Source: Victivallales bacterium (GTDB taxonomy: Bacteria; Verrucomicrobiota; Lentisphaeria; Victivallales; Victivallaceae). Taken from it: DNA of 8,284 nucleotides. The first letter of the stretch is position 1; each line of letters begins with the position of its first letter. Under the pieces are notes generated by a model that saw only the letters and a list, made by a program, of their open reading frames with translations, was not told the origin of the DNA and searched no databases. Shown here one piece after another: positions 1 to 8,141 of the stretch. A program made the translations under genes and the position numbers. Location: NCBI GenBank assembly GCA_019038735.1, contig JAHOYW010000327.1:1-8284 (forward strand), read 5' to 3'.

Positions 1-1591
1 GAGTGAAATCGTTATTCAAATGACAGAATTAAAGCCCACAGAATATGAAAATATTAAAAAATTCAAAGACAAATACTCCAAAACAGAAGTTTATAAAAAT
101 TCTAAAACTGCTTTATTAAATTATGATAAAATTATTTATACTATATATCCCGATGCCTTTATTGAGCGATTAAATATAGATTCTCTATCTCTGAAAAGCA
201 CTAATGCAAAGATTTTCACCATCCAGAACCGTTATCGCTTTTTGCATAGTCTTCCAGCCAGCACCCGACTCTTCCTGCGAAAGTTATTCAAGAAAAAATT
301 AAATTTATTAGCAGGAAATCGACAATTCATCGGGGAATTCGGTATATTTAAAGATGTTCCATGCGGAAAAGTCTACGGCTGGATGATACCATCATTCAGA
401 ATGCCAAGAATATCCTTACTGCCTTATACCCCCGCATTGATTGATATCGACAACTGGAATTATATAAAGAAAATCTTTCAACAATCAAAAATTGATCTGG
501 CAAAACTCAAAGGGAATCCGGCGCAATATCCATTCTCTCTTTATTGTAACGGACTTATTGCTTTACGCTACGGCAAATGGAGAATTCTAGATAATATTTT
601 TTCTAATTACAACAAACTTCTTCTTCATGATGATATTGATTCCAGACTTTGTTATAGCCTTGTCGCGGATTTGGCTCTGAAAACCAGAGGCGACCAATAT
701 GCCTGGGAAGTTCTAAATAAATATAAGTTCAAAGAAACTGTTCAATCTGACGAAATCGTTATCTCATTATTAAAGATTCAAGCATTATTAACCCTGAAAC
801 CGCTTGATGAAGTCGCGATCAATAAACTTATTAATAATATCAAAAAACGTTTCTCCATGCAATCTGATTTAAATGCCGATCTTGAAGCCTTGAGTCTCCT
901 CCAAAAACTCATTAGTGCTGAATTTAAACAGTCCAGCGCTATAAAAATAGATATATTCAAGAAAAGCGCTTATCCTCACTTACATGCTCGTCTTTGGCTG
1001 GAGGCAGCGGCAAGAGATAAAATATTGCAGCGTAATTCGATAGAGATACCTTCTCTGCTTAAAGCCGCGCGTTCAGTTCTAATATCTTCAGCTTTCCGTT
1101 CATCTCTGTTCCATAAAATTACCAGCCTGGAATTAGGATATAAAAATTCAAGCCCAAGTCAACTTCGTGTGAGTTTAAGTAAAAGTTTATTGGAATTAAA
1201 ACCACATGCCACAAATTCATATCCAATGTTATTGACACTTCTATTTAGTTCTGAACTATTGAATGGTGTGCCTGTCAAAAAATTAGCACCATTTGCTAAA
1301 GCTTTTACAATTGGATGTCCAAGCTTTTCACCTCTCGAAAAGCAATTCCCGAATATTCTATACAGTTATAATTCTTCTAAAGTGTTGACTTATTGTGAAA
1401 AATTCAGCCCGATAAGCTTTCAAAAAATTCATCTTTGGATATTAGCCGCCGCAAAGGAAAAACAATCAAGCAACGCGAAAGAATACATACTAAGGCTTAA
1501 ATCTTTTAGAAAAGAGCTTAGATGGACTGAACAATTACTCTTAAATAAGTTTATCCAATTACTGGAAAATAATCCTGCCAGCAAAATCTAA
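1..1591 (+). CDS. Unrecognised helical-repeat-like protein, probably open at its 5' end
   Basis: I do not recognise this protein and assign no function. From the ATG at 20 it has 523 residues. No signal peptide or convincing membrane segment is visible, so a soluble location is likely. Residues 1-165 are rich in Lys, Tyr and Phe, with a basic patch near 83-93 (RLFLRKLFKKK). From about 170 to the end it looks almost wholly helical. Segments near 173-200 and 211-235 (ending in a GDQYAWEVLNKY stretch) have the small/large residue pattern of TPR-type helical hairpins, but no strict repeat period is evident. The five cysteines (115, 176, 211, 433, 459) form no metal-site pattern. The frame is open upstream of the ATG to the left edge (from base 2), and no ribosome-binding site lies at a usable distance before base 20, so the true start is probably outside the window. 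Its codons are richer in A and T than those of the neighbouring genes. It converges on the ahcY set and shares its terminator. An alpha-solenoid scaffold role is only a guess. Confidence 0.75.
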   Translation, partial: SEIVIQMTELKPTEYENIKKFKDKYSKTEVYKNSKTALLNYDKIIYTIYPDAFIERLNIDSLSLKSTNAKIFTIQNRYRFLHSLPASTRLFLRKLFKKKLNLLAGNRQFIGEFGIFKDVPCGKVYGWMIPSFRMPRISLLPYTPALIDIDNWNYIKKIFQQSKIDLAKLKGNPAQYPFSLYCNGLIALRYGKWRILDNIFSNYNKLLLHDDIDSRLCYSLVADLALKTRGDQYAWEVLNKYKFKETVQSDEIVISLLKIQALLTLKPLDEVAINKLINNIKKRFSMQSDLNADLEALSLLQKLISAEFKQSSAIKIDIFKKSAYPHLHARLWLEAAARDKILQRNSIEIPSLLKAARSVLISSAFRSSLFHKITSLELGYKNSSPSQLRVSLSKSLLELKPHATNSYPMLLTLLFSSELLNGVPVKKLAPFAKAFTIGCPSFSPLEKQFPNILYSYNSSKVLTYCEKFSPISFQKIHLWILAAAKEKQSSNAKEYILRLKSFRKELRWTEQLLLNKFIQLLENNPASKI

Positions 1592-1605
1592 TTATTTTTA
1601 GAGAC

Positions 1606-1638
1606 AAAAAAAACACCGTCCTGAGACGATGTTTTTTT
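1606..1638 (-). terminator. Shared intrinsic terminator, better formed on the minus strand
   Basis: A hairpin with a 14-base-pair stem (1607-1620 with 1625-1638) and a 4-base loop is flanked by a run of eight A (1606-1613) and a run of seven T (1632-1638). The run of T on either strand gives the U tail for that direction. It lies 14 bases after the stop of the left gene and about 24 bases after the stop of ahcY, so it can serve both. Read as RNA from the minus strand, the whole stem pairs, with one U-G wobble. Read from the plus strand, the same position (1617 with 1629) is a C-A mismatch. This suggests it was kept mainly for the ahcY transcript. Confidence 0.85.
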
Positions 1639-1661
1639 GTACTTGATACATATTATATTTC

Positions 1662-3068
1662 TTAATAACGATAATGCTCCGGTTTGTATGGACCATCTAC
1701 CGGTATGTCTAAGTACTCAGCTTGTTCTTTACTCATTACAGTTAATTTGGCTCCAAGCTGCTCTAAATGCAGAGTCGCTACTTCTTCATCAAGTTTTTTA
1801 TCTAAACGATAAACACCTGTTTCACGATTTATATTTTTGGCAATATCAATTTGCGCTAGAGTCTGATTGGTAAAACTGTTAGACATTACGAAACTCGGAT
1901 GACCTGTCGCGCAACCAAGGTTGACCAAACGCCCTTCAGCCAGCATATATATGCAATGTCCGTCAGGGAAAGTATAACGATGTACAGGACATTCATTGCC
2001 TTTGATTTCTTCTTTTGTAACACCAGGCATAGTATCAAGTTTTGCAATCTGGATCTCGTTGTCAAAGTGACCGATATTACAAACGATTGCCTGATCTTTC
2101 ATTTTGCTCATGTGTTCCGCTGTGATAATATCTTTATTACCAGTAGTCGTAACATAAATATCCGCGACCGGAAGAGCGTCTTCAACTGTGCAGACTTTAA
2201 TGCCGGCCATGCACGCCTGTAAAGCACAAATCGGGTCGATTTCACTAATCATTACCTGCGCACGTTCATTATTCATAGCTTCAGCACAACCTTTACCAAC
2301 ATCGCCATAACCGCAAATCATTGCAGTTTTACCGGAAATAAGTACGTCCATCGCGCGTTTAATTCCATCAGTCAAAGAATGACGACAGCCGTAAACATTG
2401 TCAAATTTACTTTTGGTAACAGAATCATTTACATTGATAGCCTGGAAAAGCAGTTCACCTTTTTCATGCATTTGCACTAGACGGTGTACACCAGTAGTAG
2501 TTTCTTCTGAAACCCCCACCATGTCAGCCACAACTTTATGCCAGTGCTGAGGATCTTCCGCCAAAACCTTTTTCAAAAGCTTATTGACAACTTGCAATTC
2601 AGCGTTATCAGTGGGTTCATCAAGAATAGACGCGTCACTTTCGGCTTGATAGCCGCGATGTATCAATAAAGTAGCATCGCCGCCATCGTCAACAATCTGT
2701 ACTGGACCACTGCCATCCGGCCAAGTCAAAGCTTGGTAAGTGCAATCCCAATATTCTTCAAGAGTTTCGCCTTTCCACGCAAAAACCGGAACACCTGATA
2801 CAGCAATCGCCGCCGCCGCGTGATCTTGAGTAGAAAAGATATTGCAGGAAGCCCAGCGGACATCCGCACCCAGAGCAGTTAAAGTTTCAATCAATACCGC
2901 AGTCTGAATAGTCATGTGCAAACTACCCATAATTTTGAGACCTTTAAGCGGTTGTTCTGCTCCGTATTTGATGCGTGTCGCCATCAAGCCAGGCATTTCA
3001 TGCTCGGCAATATCCAGTTCTTTACGCCCGAAATCAGCCAAAGAAATATCTGCTACTTTGTAATCCAT
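1662..3068 (-). CDS. ahcY: S-adenosylhomocysteinase (adenosylhomocysteine hydrolase)
   Basis: The enzyme reversibly hydrolyses S-adenosylhomocysteine to homocysteine and adenosine, using tightly bound NAD, in the cytoplasm. The 468-residue product is complete. It has the first family signature at 49-63 ([15 protein letters not shown], with substrate-site His51), the [10 protein letters not shown] stretch with Glu189, the catalytic Lys219 and Asp223 in TKSKFDN, Cys228 in the following YGC, the NAD-binding GYGDVGKG loop at 253-260, GHFDNEI with His334, and [14 protein letters not shown] at 389-402. The C-terminal tail ends KPEHYRY; in known structures its Lys and Tyr (here 462 and 466) reach into the NAD site of the partner subunit. 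Residues about 142-180 are the insert that separates this longer bacterial form from the roughly 430-residue animal enzyme. The start is supported by AGGAG seven bases upstream, inside the 17-base gap after the kinase gene. It is the last gene of the SAM-cycle set. All key residues are present, so activity is expected. Confidence 0.98.
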   Translation of the reverse strand: MDYKVADISLADFGRKELDIAEHEMPGLMATRIKYGAEQPLKGLKIMGSLHMTIQTAVLIETLTALGADVRWASCNIFSTQDHAAAAIAVSGVPVFAWKGETLEEYWDCTYQALTWPDGSGPVQIVDDGGDATLLIHRGYQAESDASILDEPTDNAELQVVNKLLKKVLAEDPQHWHKVVADMVGVSEETTTGVHRLVQMHEKGELLFQAINVNDSVTKSKFDNVYGCRHSLTDGIKRAMDVLISGKTAMICGYGDVGKGCAEAMNNERAQVMISEIDPICALQACMAGIKVCTVEDALPVADIYVTTTGNKDIITAEHMSKMKDQAIVCNIGHFDNEIQIAKLDTMPGVTKEEIKGNECPVHRYTFPDGHCIYMLAEGRLVNLGCATGHPSFVMSNSFTNQTLAQIDIAKNINRETGVYRLDKKLDEEVATLHLEQLGAKLTVMSKEQAEYLDIPVDGPYKPEHYRY

Positions 3069-3075
3069 CTTAATT

Positions 3076-3080
3076 CTCCT
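3076..3080 (-). promoter_or_regulatory. Ribosome-binding site of ahcY
   Basis: AGGAG on the minus strand lies seven bases before the ATG ending at 3068, within the 17-base gap after the kinase stop codon. It fixes the ahcY start. It is a better match to the Shine-Dalgarno consensus than the site in front of the kinase gene, suggesting that AhcY may be translated more strongly than the kinase. Confidence 0.8.
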
Positions 3081-3085
3081 GAGGT

Positions 3086-4069
3086 TTATATTTTTAATTT
3101 TTTATTTATAATTTCCCAATTCTCTTCGGAAATCTGTGATCCCATAACTTTAATAACTTCCGAAGCTGTTATTGTACCAAATTCTCCGCATTTCTTTAAA
3201 GAGCAGCCGTTTAACCAGCCATGCAGGAAACCTGCCGCCCATAAATCACCTGCCGCGGTAGTATCAACAACGTCAACTTTCTGACCTTCCACGATACAAG
3301 TCTCAAACTCATTCTGTAAATAACAGCCTTCAGAACCAAGCTTAACCGCAACTATTGAACAAAGCTTTGCAAGAGCCGCTGCTTGTTCCGCGGGATCTTC
3401 AGTTCCGGCAAATGCCGCAGCTTCATCTTCATTCGCAAAAACAATATCGACATAATCTTTCAATAATTGAGTCAATAAATCACGTTTCAAACGAACAATT
3501 TCAAATGTCGCCAAATCAATACTGATTGTACAGCCGCATTCTGATGCTGTAGCAAGAACTTTTTCAATTACGCCATCGATAAAAAGCAAATACCCTTCAA
3601 CATGAACGTGATCAACACCGGCAAAATCCGCTGCGGATATGTCATCCGCCGATAAAGAAGAAGCAATCCCTAAATCTGTACGCATTGTGCGTTCTGAATC
3701 AGGTGTAACCATACTTAGGCAACGTCCGGTAGTAGCACCTTCGATAACACGAAAAGATTCAATGCCACCGCCAAGATCAATAAGTTTGTTGCGGAAAAAA
3801 TCACCAGCGCTATCATCACCGATTTTTCCTAAAAAAGCAGTTGGGTTGTGTAGTTTGGCCAAAGCAAAAATAGTATTTCCAGCGGAACCACCCGGAGCAA
3901 GTACTGCACGCCCCGGAACTTTCGCCAGCAAATCTTCCATTCCATCAGAATCAAGCAAGACCATACCGCCCTTTTCTGCTTCAATATCTGCCAAAAACTG
4001 TTCTTCAACATTAACTAAAAAATCAACGATAGGTGAACCAACACCCAATATTTTTTCCGAACAAATCAT
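3086..4069 (-). CDS. Adenosine kinase, PfkB (ribokinase) family
   Basis: The likely reaction is adenosine + ATP to AMP + ADP. The 327-residue length fits the family. Visible motifs are an N-terminal [10 protein letters not shown] strand, GGSAGNT at 60-66 (first PfkB signature), [12 protein letters not shown] at 81-92, a [13 protein letters not shown] segment at 122-134 typical of bacterial adenosine-kinase-like PfkB proteins, the NEDE motif at 213-216 (NxxE, involved in Mg and phosphate binding), and the second signature at 269-275 with the presumed catalytic base Asp275. That signature reads DTTAAGD where DTTGAGD is usual. The gene sits between metK and ahcY with gaps of 20 and 17 bases. This strongly supports adenosine as the substrate, because AhcY releases adenosine and its removal drives SAH hydrolysis. 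A ribokinase or other sugar/nucleoside kinase is the main alternative. The family is certain; the substrate rests on motif resemblance and context. Confidence 0.88.
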   Translation of the reverse strand: MICSEKILGVGSPIVDFLVNVEEQFLADIEAEKGGMVLLDSDGMEDLLAKVPGRAVLAPGGSAGNTIFALAKLHNPTAFLGKIGDDSAGDFFRNKLIDLGGGIESFRVIEGATTGRCLSMVTPDSERTMRTDLGIASSLSADDISAADFAGVDHVHVEGYLLFIDGVIEKVLATASECGCTISIDLATFEIVRLKRDLLTQLLKDYVDIVFANEDEAAAFAGTEDPAEQAAALAKLCSIVAVKLGSEGCYLQNEFETCIVEGQKVDVVDTTAAGDLWAAGFLHGWLNGCSLKKCGEFGTITASEVIKVMGSQISEENWEIINKKLKI

Positions 4070-4075
4070 TTTACA

Positions 4076-4083
4076 TCCCGCCT
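4076..4083 (-). promoter_or_regulatory. Weak ribosome-binding site of the adenosine kinase gene
   Basis: The 20-base gap after the metK stop holds only AGG followed by CGGGA on the minus strand. The GGGA part is six bases before the ATG and the AGG part eleven bases before it. No good AGGAG is present, so translation may depend partly on coupling to ribosomes finishing metK. This is inference from spacing and sequence only. Confidence 0.4.
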
Positions 4084-4089
4084 GTTAAA

Positions 4090-5286
4090 TCATTTATATT
4101 TTTCAGCGACTTGTTGTAAAATCTCTATTTTATCAGTTTTTTCCCATGGGAAATGTTCACGACCGAAATGCCCGTAAGCTGCGGTATCTTGATAATTCCA
4201 ACCGTTAGCCTGAGGATGTTTGAGCTGCAATGTCTCTATAATTCCAGCTGGCTTCACATCAAATACTTCACGAACAATTTTTTCCAAAGCAGCATCTTTA
4301 GATAATTTACCAGTTCCGTAAGTATCTACATTAATACTGATAGGTTCAGCTACTCCAATAGCGTAAGCAAGTTGAATTTCGCATTTTCCAGCGAGTCCGG
4401 AAGCAACAATATTTTTAGCAATATAACGGCACATATAAGCTGCTGAACGGTCAACCTTTGAAGGGTCTTTACCTGAAAAAGCGCCGCCGCCGTGTGAACC
4501 TACACCGCCGTAAGTATCAACAATAATTTTACGTCCGGTCAAACCAGTATCGCCGTTAGGTCCGCCGATTTCAAAACGACCAGTTGGATTAACAAAATAT
4601 TCAACATCATCATTCATCAATTCAGCAGGAATAACTTCTTTAGAAATTTCTTTCACCAAAGCTTCGAGTTGTTCAATGCGCATTTCCGGTGTATGCTGGT
4701 GTGATACCACAATAGTCTCAACACATATCGGTTTACCTTTATCGTAACGAATAGAAACCTGACTTTTTGAGTCTGGACGGAGATAAGAATATTGCTCCGG
4801 CATCTCTTTACGACGACGCGCGAGCTCAGCCATGATTTTATGTGAATAAATAATCGGAGCAGGCATTAATTCCGCAGTTTCGTTGGTCGCGAAACCAAAC
4901 ATCATACCTTGATCGCCGGCACCCTGTTCTTGAAACATGCCCTCACCCGCAGTAACACCCTGAGAAATATCCGTAGACTGTTTATGCAGACAGATCATTA
5001 CTTTGCATGAGTCAGCGCAAAAACCAATATCATGATGAGTATAACCAATTTTAGCAACTGCTTTACGAGCGACCGCTTCCCAGTTTACATGGCTTTTAGT
5101 TGTCAGTTCTCCTGAAATAACAATCAAATCAGTAGTAGTTAAAGTTTCGCAAGCGACACGGCTTTCCGGGTCATCTTTCAAACAGGCATCAAGAATAGCA
5201 TCTGAAATCTGGTCACAAACTTTATCAGGATGTCCTTCCGACACTGATTCCGAGGTAAATACATGTGGTGCATTAATTTTACTCAT
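4090..5286 (-). CDS. metK: S-adenosylmethionine synthetase (methionine adenosyltransferase)
   Basis: The enzyme makes S-adenosylmethionine from methionine and ATP, releasing phosphate and pyrophosphate, and is normally a cytoplasmic tetramer with Mg and K ions. The 398-residue product is full length. It shows [17 protein letters not shown] at 10-26 (His19 and Asp21 of the ATP/metal site), the first family signature [12 protein letters not shown] at 122-133, the [13 protein letters not shown] stretch at 241-253, and the second signature GGGAFSGKD at 266-274, followed by [11 protein letters not shown]. The C-terminal part carries the usual AYGHFGRE motif at 370-377. The start is supported by AAGGA nine bases upstream. 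It is the first gene of a three-gene set running into adenosine kinase and ahcY, and probably has its own promoter in the preceding 117-base gap. Nothing essential is missing. Confidence 0.98.
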   Translation of the reverse strand: MSKINAPHVFTSESVSEGHPDKVCDQISDAILDACLKDDPESRVACETLTTTDLIVISGELTTKSHVNWEAVARKAVAKIGYTHHDIGFCADSCKVMICLHKQSTDISQGVTAGEGMFQEQGAGDQGMMFGFATNETAELMPAPIIYSHKIMAELARRRKEMPEQYSYLRPDSKSQVSIRYDKGKPICVETIVVSHQHTPEMRIEQLEALVKEISKEVIPAELMNDDVEYFVNPTGRFEIGGPNGDTGLTGRKIIVDTYGGVGSHGGGAFSGKDPSKVDRSAAYMCRYIAKNIVASGLAGKCEIQLAYAIGVAEPISINVDTYGTGKLSKDAALEKIVREVFDVKPAGIIETLQLKHPQANGWNYQDTAAYGHFGREHFPWEKTDKIEILQQVAEKYK

Positions 5287-5403
5287 TAGTAATATTCCTT
5301 TATTTTTATATAATTAATCTATAATAAAATACAGTTCACAAAATACATCAATAAAAGCTATATTTCAACTTATCAAATTGAAATAATTTAAAGATATTTT
5401 CGC
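5287..5403 (-). promoter_or_regulatory. AT-rich gap between valS and metK with candidate metK promoter
   Basis: This very AT-rich gap separates the valS stop from the metK start. On the minus strand TTGAAA (5363-5368) and TATTTT (5340-5345) are spaced by 17 bases, giving a plausible sigma-70-type promoter with an mRNA leader of roughly 45-50 bases. The metK ribosome-binding site AAGGA is at 5296-5300. In DNA this rich in A and T, such matches arise easily by chance, so the exact hexamers are uncertain. A promoter somewhere in the gap is more secure than these two elements. The leader is too short for a SAM-I riboswitch, and I see none of the conserved helices of the SAM riboswitch classes. 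Confidence 0.4.
5361..5385 (-). other. Hairpin/palindrome after valS, overlapping the candidate metK -35
   Basis: On the minus strand an 11-base-pair stem with a 3-base loop forms from 5361-5371 and 5375-5385. Its outer eight pairs (TATTTCAA with TTGAAATA) are perfect and one inner pair is a G-U wobble. It starts 19 bases after the valS stop. It could be a weak terminator or 3'-end stabiliser for valS mRNA, although it has few GC pairs and only a short, interrupted U run after it (TAGCTTTT). Equally, the outer TATTTCAA-9-TTGAAATA symmetry looks like an operator for a dimeric regulator, and it covers the candidate -35 of metK. Confidence 0.45.
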
Positions 5404-8082
5404 CTATTTCAAATCACTGATTAAGGATTCCACTCGTTCTAGCTTCTGTTTCATTTCTTCAAGATGACCTTGTGCCGCGCTGACGACTTTTTCTGGAGCG
5501 TTGCTTAAAAATTTCTCGTTTGAAAGTTTGGCGATTGAACCTTTTATCCAACCCTCTAACTCTTTTTTCTGCTTGTTGAGCTTCTTGCGTTCTTCCTCGA
5601 GGTCAATTAAACCATCAAGCGGTAGATAAATAATTCCCGCATTGGCAATTTGTGATGGTGCGGCTCCATGGCTCGCGACATCATAATCAATAAGTGAAAT
5701 CTCAATATTTCCGGCTTTCAGCAATATTTTGAGAGATGCTATTTCGCTATTAAGAAAATCAGCATTGATTTGATCAGTGGCTTTAATAAAGTAGTTTATT
5801 TTTTTACCGTCAGGAACACCAGCATTGGCGCGCAAGCTGCGTCCGGCACGAACTAGTTGGAATTTAGCTTCCACCAAGTCCAGCAAGTCATGGTCTTTCT
5901 CCATAATTGATGGAATATTCAAATTCGCCAAAGGACGCGGATAACTTTCCTGCATGATAGTTTGTTCTTCAGTCAAAAATCCCATTTGATGCGCCAGCTC
6001 TTCAGTAATGAACGGCATGAAGGGGTGCAGTAAACGCAGAATTTTGAACAATACAAAGTCAAGCACTTGCAGAACTTGTTGTTTTTCTTCGTCATTGCCA
6101 AACAAACGTACTTTTGAAGTCTCAATAAACCAATCGCAAAAAGTACTCCAGACCAATTCATAAATTTCATGCACAGCATAATGGAAACGAAAATCCTCAA
6201 GCGATTTATTCGTCATTATAATCGCTTCGTTAATCCATGAAATAATCCATTTTTCGTCAGGCGTAAGTAAATCATGATTAACTCCCGACAAATCGCGAAA
6301 ACCTTCAGTAACCGGTCCCTGCATAAGACGGAAACGACATGCGTTCCATAATTTATTAGCGAAATTACGTCCCAATTCACATTTTTCGTTACTGTATCTT
6401 ATATCCATGCCAACCGGAGCGATGTAAATAATAGAGAAACGCAGCGCATCCGCGCCGTAAATATCAATAACATCCAGAGGATCAGGCGAATTACCCAGTG
6501 ATTTACTGAGTTTACGACCTTGATCGTCGCGAATAATACTGGTAAAATAAACGTTTTTGAATGGGATATCACCCATAAATTCGCAACCCGCCATAATCAT
6601 TCGAGCTACCCAGAAAAAGATAATATCCGGGCCGGTAACTAAATCGCAAGTTGGATAAAAATATTCTAAAGTCTTAGTTTTTTCAGGCCAGCCCATAACC
6701 GAAAAAGGCCACAACCATGAACTAAACCAGGTGTCCAGAACATCTTTTTCCTGTGTCCATGATCCACCATCAGACGGAGCTTCCAGACCGACATAAATTT
6801 CATTAGTCTCATCATTGTACCAAGCTGGAATACGGTGTCCCCACCAAATTTGCCGACTGATGCACCAGTCCTGAATGTTCTCCATCCAATGATCATAAGT
6901 TTTACTCCAGCGCTGCGGATGAAAATTGATTTTTCCGCTTTTCACCGCTTCAACCGCGGGTTTCGCGAGTTCTTTCATATTGCAGAACCATTGCGCGCTG
7001 ACCAGAGTCTCGATCGGCACATCGCCGCGTTCAGAATAACCTACCGCATGCTTAATATCCTCAATCTCAACCATGAGCCCCTGCTCTTCCAGCATCTTAA
7101 CGCATTTTTTGCGGGCTACAAGACGATCCAGACCCTCAAATTCAGCTCCGCATTTAGCATTCAGGGATGCGTCATCGTTCATAATCGCGATAATATCCAA
7201 ATCATGACGCTGTCCGACCATAAAGTCGTTAGGATCATGCCCGGGAGTTATCTTTACACAACCTGTTCCTTTTTCAGGGTCGGCGTGTTCGTCAGCAATA
7301 ATCGGAATTTTGCGATCAGTCAAAGGCAAATCAACTGTTTTGCCGATAAATTGTTTGTAGCGTTCATCGTCAGGATGAACAGCCACAGCAGTATCACCAA
7401 ACATCGTCTCAGGTCGGGTCGTCGCTATCTGCAAAACGCCTGAACCATCCGACAAGGGGTAATTGTAGTGATAAAATTTTCCATCAACATCTTTATAAAT
7501 AACTTCTTCGTCAGAAAGTGCGGTCTTGGCAACCGGGCACCAGTTAATCATACGTTGCCCGCGATAAATATAGCCTTTATTATACAGGTCAACGAAAACC
7601 TTACGGACAGCGTTGTTCAAACCTTCGTCCATAGTAAAGCGTTCACGTTCCCAATCGCAGGCTGTACCGAGTTTCCGAAGCTGTTTAATAATCGCACCGC
7701 CATATTCTTCACGCCATGACCAGACTTTTTCGATAAATTGTTCTCTACCTAATTCGTCACGACCGGGTTCTCCTGATTCACGCAAAGTTTTCTCAACTTT
7801 GCTTTCCGTAGCGATTCCAGCGTGGTCAGTACCTGGAAACCAACTCACTTCATAGCCCTGCATTTTGCGCCATCTTATGAGAATATCCTGCAAAGTATTA
7901 TTGAGGACATGTCCGAGATGAAGGATACCGGTTACATTCGGCGGCGGGATTACGATTGAATATGCTTTCTTTTCAGAATTAGCTTCACCATGAAAATAGC
8001 CGCGTTGTTCCCAGAGAGGATACCATTTATTTTCGATATCCGCCGGTTCATAAGCTTTTGGCATTTCATTATTTGTATTCAT
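5404..8082 (-). CDS. valS: Valyl-tRNA synthetase
   Basis: This class Ia synthetase charges tRNA-Val with valine and hydrolyses mischarged Thr-tRNA-Val. The 892-residue product is complete. The Rossmann domain shows IPPPNVTG at 45-52 and HLGH at 55-58 (the HIGH motif). The CP1 editing domain has TTRPETMFGD at 221-230 and KITPGHDPNDF at 277-287. Lys277, Thr279, Asp283 and Asp286 match the spacing of the known ValRS editing residues. The segment DVLDTWFSS is at 447-455 and the second signature at 524-528 reads KLSKS rather than KMSKS. The segment before DVLDTWFSS (about 421-446) has no cysteine pairs, so no zinc knuckle. The anticodon-binding domain follows from about 610, and residues 828-892 form the charged C-terminal coiled coil typical of ValRS. 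The start is supported by GGAG ten bases upstream. It probably forms its own transcript, divergent from the tRNA gene. Confidence 0.98.
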   Translation of the reverse strand: MNTNNEMPKAYEPADIENKWYPLWEQRGYFHGEANSEKKAYSIVIPPPNVTGILHLGHVLNNTLQDILIRWRKMQGYEVSWFPGTDHAGIATESKVEKTLRESGEPGRDELGREQFIEKVWSWREEYGGAIIKQLRKLGTACDWERERFTMDEGLNNAVRKVFVDLYNKGYIYRGQRMINWCPVAKTALSDEEVIYKDVDGKFYHYNYPLSDGSGVLQIATTRPETMFGDTAVAVHPDDERYKQFIGKTVDLPLTDRKIPIIADEHADPEKGTGCVKITPGHDPNDFMVGQRHDLDIIAIMNDDASLNAKCGAEFEGLDRLVARKKCVKMLEEQGLMVEIEDIKHAVGYSERGDVPIETLVSAQWFCNMKELAKPAVEAVKSGKINFHPQRWSKTYDHWMENIQDWCISRQIWWGHRIPAWYNDETNEIYVGLEAPSDGGSWTQEKDVLDTWFSSWLWPFSVMGWPEKTKTLEYFYPTCDLVTGPDIIFFWVARMIMAGCEFMGDIPFKNVYFTSIIRDDQGRKLSKSLGNSPDPLDVIDIYGADALRFSIIYIAPVGMDIRYSNEKCELGRNFANKLWNACRFRLMQGPVTEGFRDLSGVNHDLLTPDEKWIISWINEAIIMTNKSLEDFRFHYAVHEIYELVWSTFCDWFIETSKVRLFGNDEEKQQVLQVLDFVLFKILRLLHPFMPFITEELAHQMGFLTEEQTIMQESYPRPLANLNIPSIMEKDHDLLDLVEAKFQLVRAGRSLRANAGVPDGKKINYFIKATDQINADFLNSEIASLKILLKAGNIEISLIDYDVASHGAAPSQIANAGIIYLPLDGLIDLEEERKKLNKQKKELEGWIKGSIAKLSNEKFLSNAPEKVVSAAQGHLEEMKQKLERVESLISDLK

Positions 8083-8092
8083 ATTTACAGAG

Positions 8093-8096
8093 CTCC
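8093..8096 (-). promoter_or_regulatory. Ribosome-binding site of valS
   Basis: GGAG on the minus strand, in the context CTGGAGCTC, lies ten bases before the ATG ending at 8082. It favours this ATG over the in-frame Met at residue 7, which would be too far from it. Confidence 0.65.
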
Positions 8097-8141
8097 AGAG
8101 AGAACGTTTATTTTAATTCAGCAAAGCTCATAAGATAGCAC

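Noticed and set aside
6..16. An 11-base match (GAAATCGTTAT) between the left edge and about 754-764 in the same gene
   Set aside because: The match is short and isolated, does not extend on either side, and is expected by chance in AT-rich coding sequence. It is not evidence of a repeat.
1637..1873. Open frame on the plus strand just after the terminator
   Set aside because: It is antisense to the conserved C-terminal part of ahcY and starts inside the terminator hairpin region with no ribosome-binding site.
2916..3284. Open frame on the plus strand across the junction of ahcY and the kinase gene
   Set aside because: It overlaps two well-supported genes on the opposite strand and has no family resemblance.
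3639..4088. Open frame of about 150 codons on the plus strand over the kinase gene
   Set aside because: It is antisense to the conserved N-terminal half of the kinase, its Ser/Pro-rich product looks like a frame shadow, and no promoter or ribosome-binding site supports it.
6835..7443. Open frame of about 200 codons on the plus strand inside valS
   Set aside because: It lies wholly antisense to conserved ValRS coding sequence, has no ribosome-binding site or recognisable domain, and its product looks like a reverse-complement shadow.
8083..8135. Possible T-box or attenuator in the valS leader
   Set aside because: The predicted leader is only about 50 bases, without a T-box motif, specifier stem or terminator. 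A five-base GAGCT/AGCTC pairing is too weak to count.
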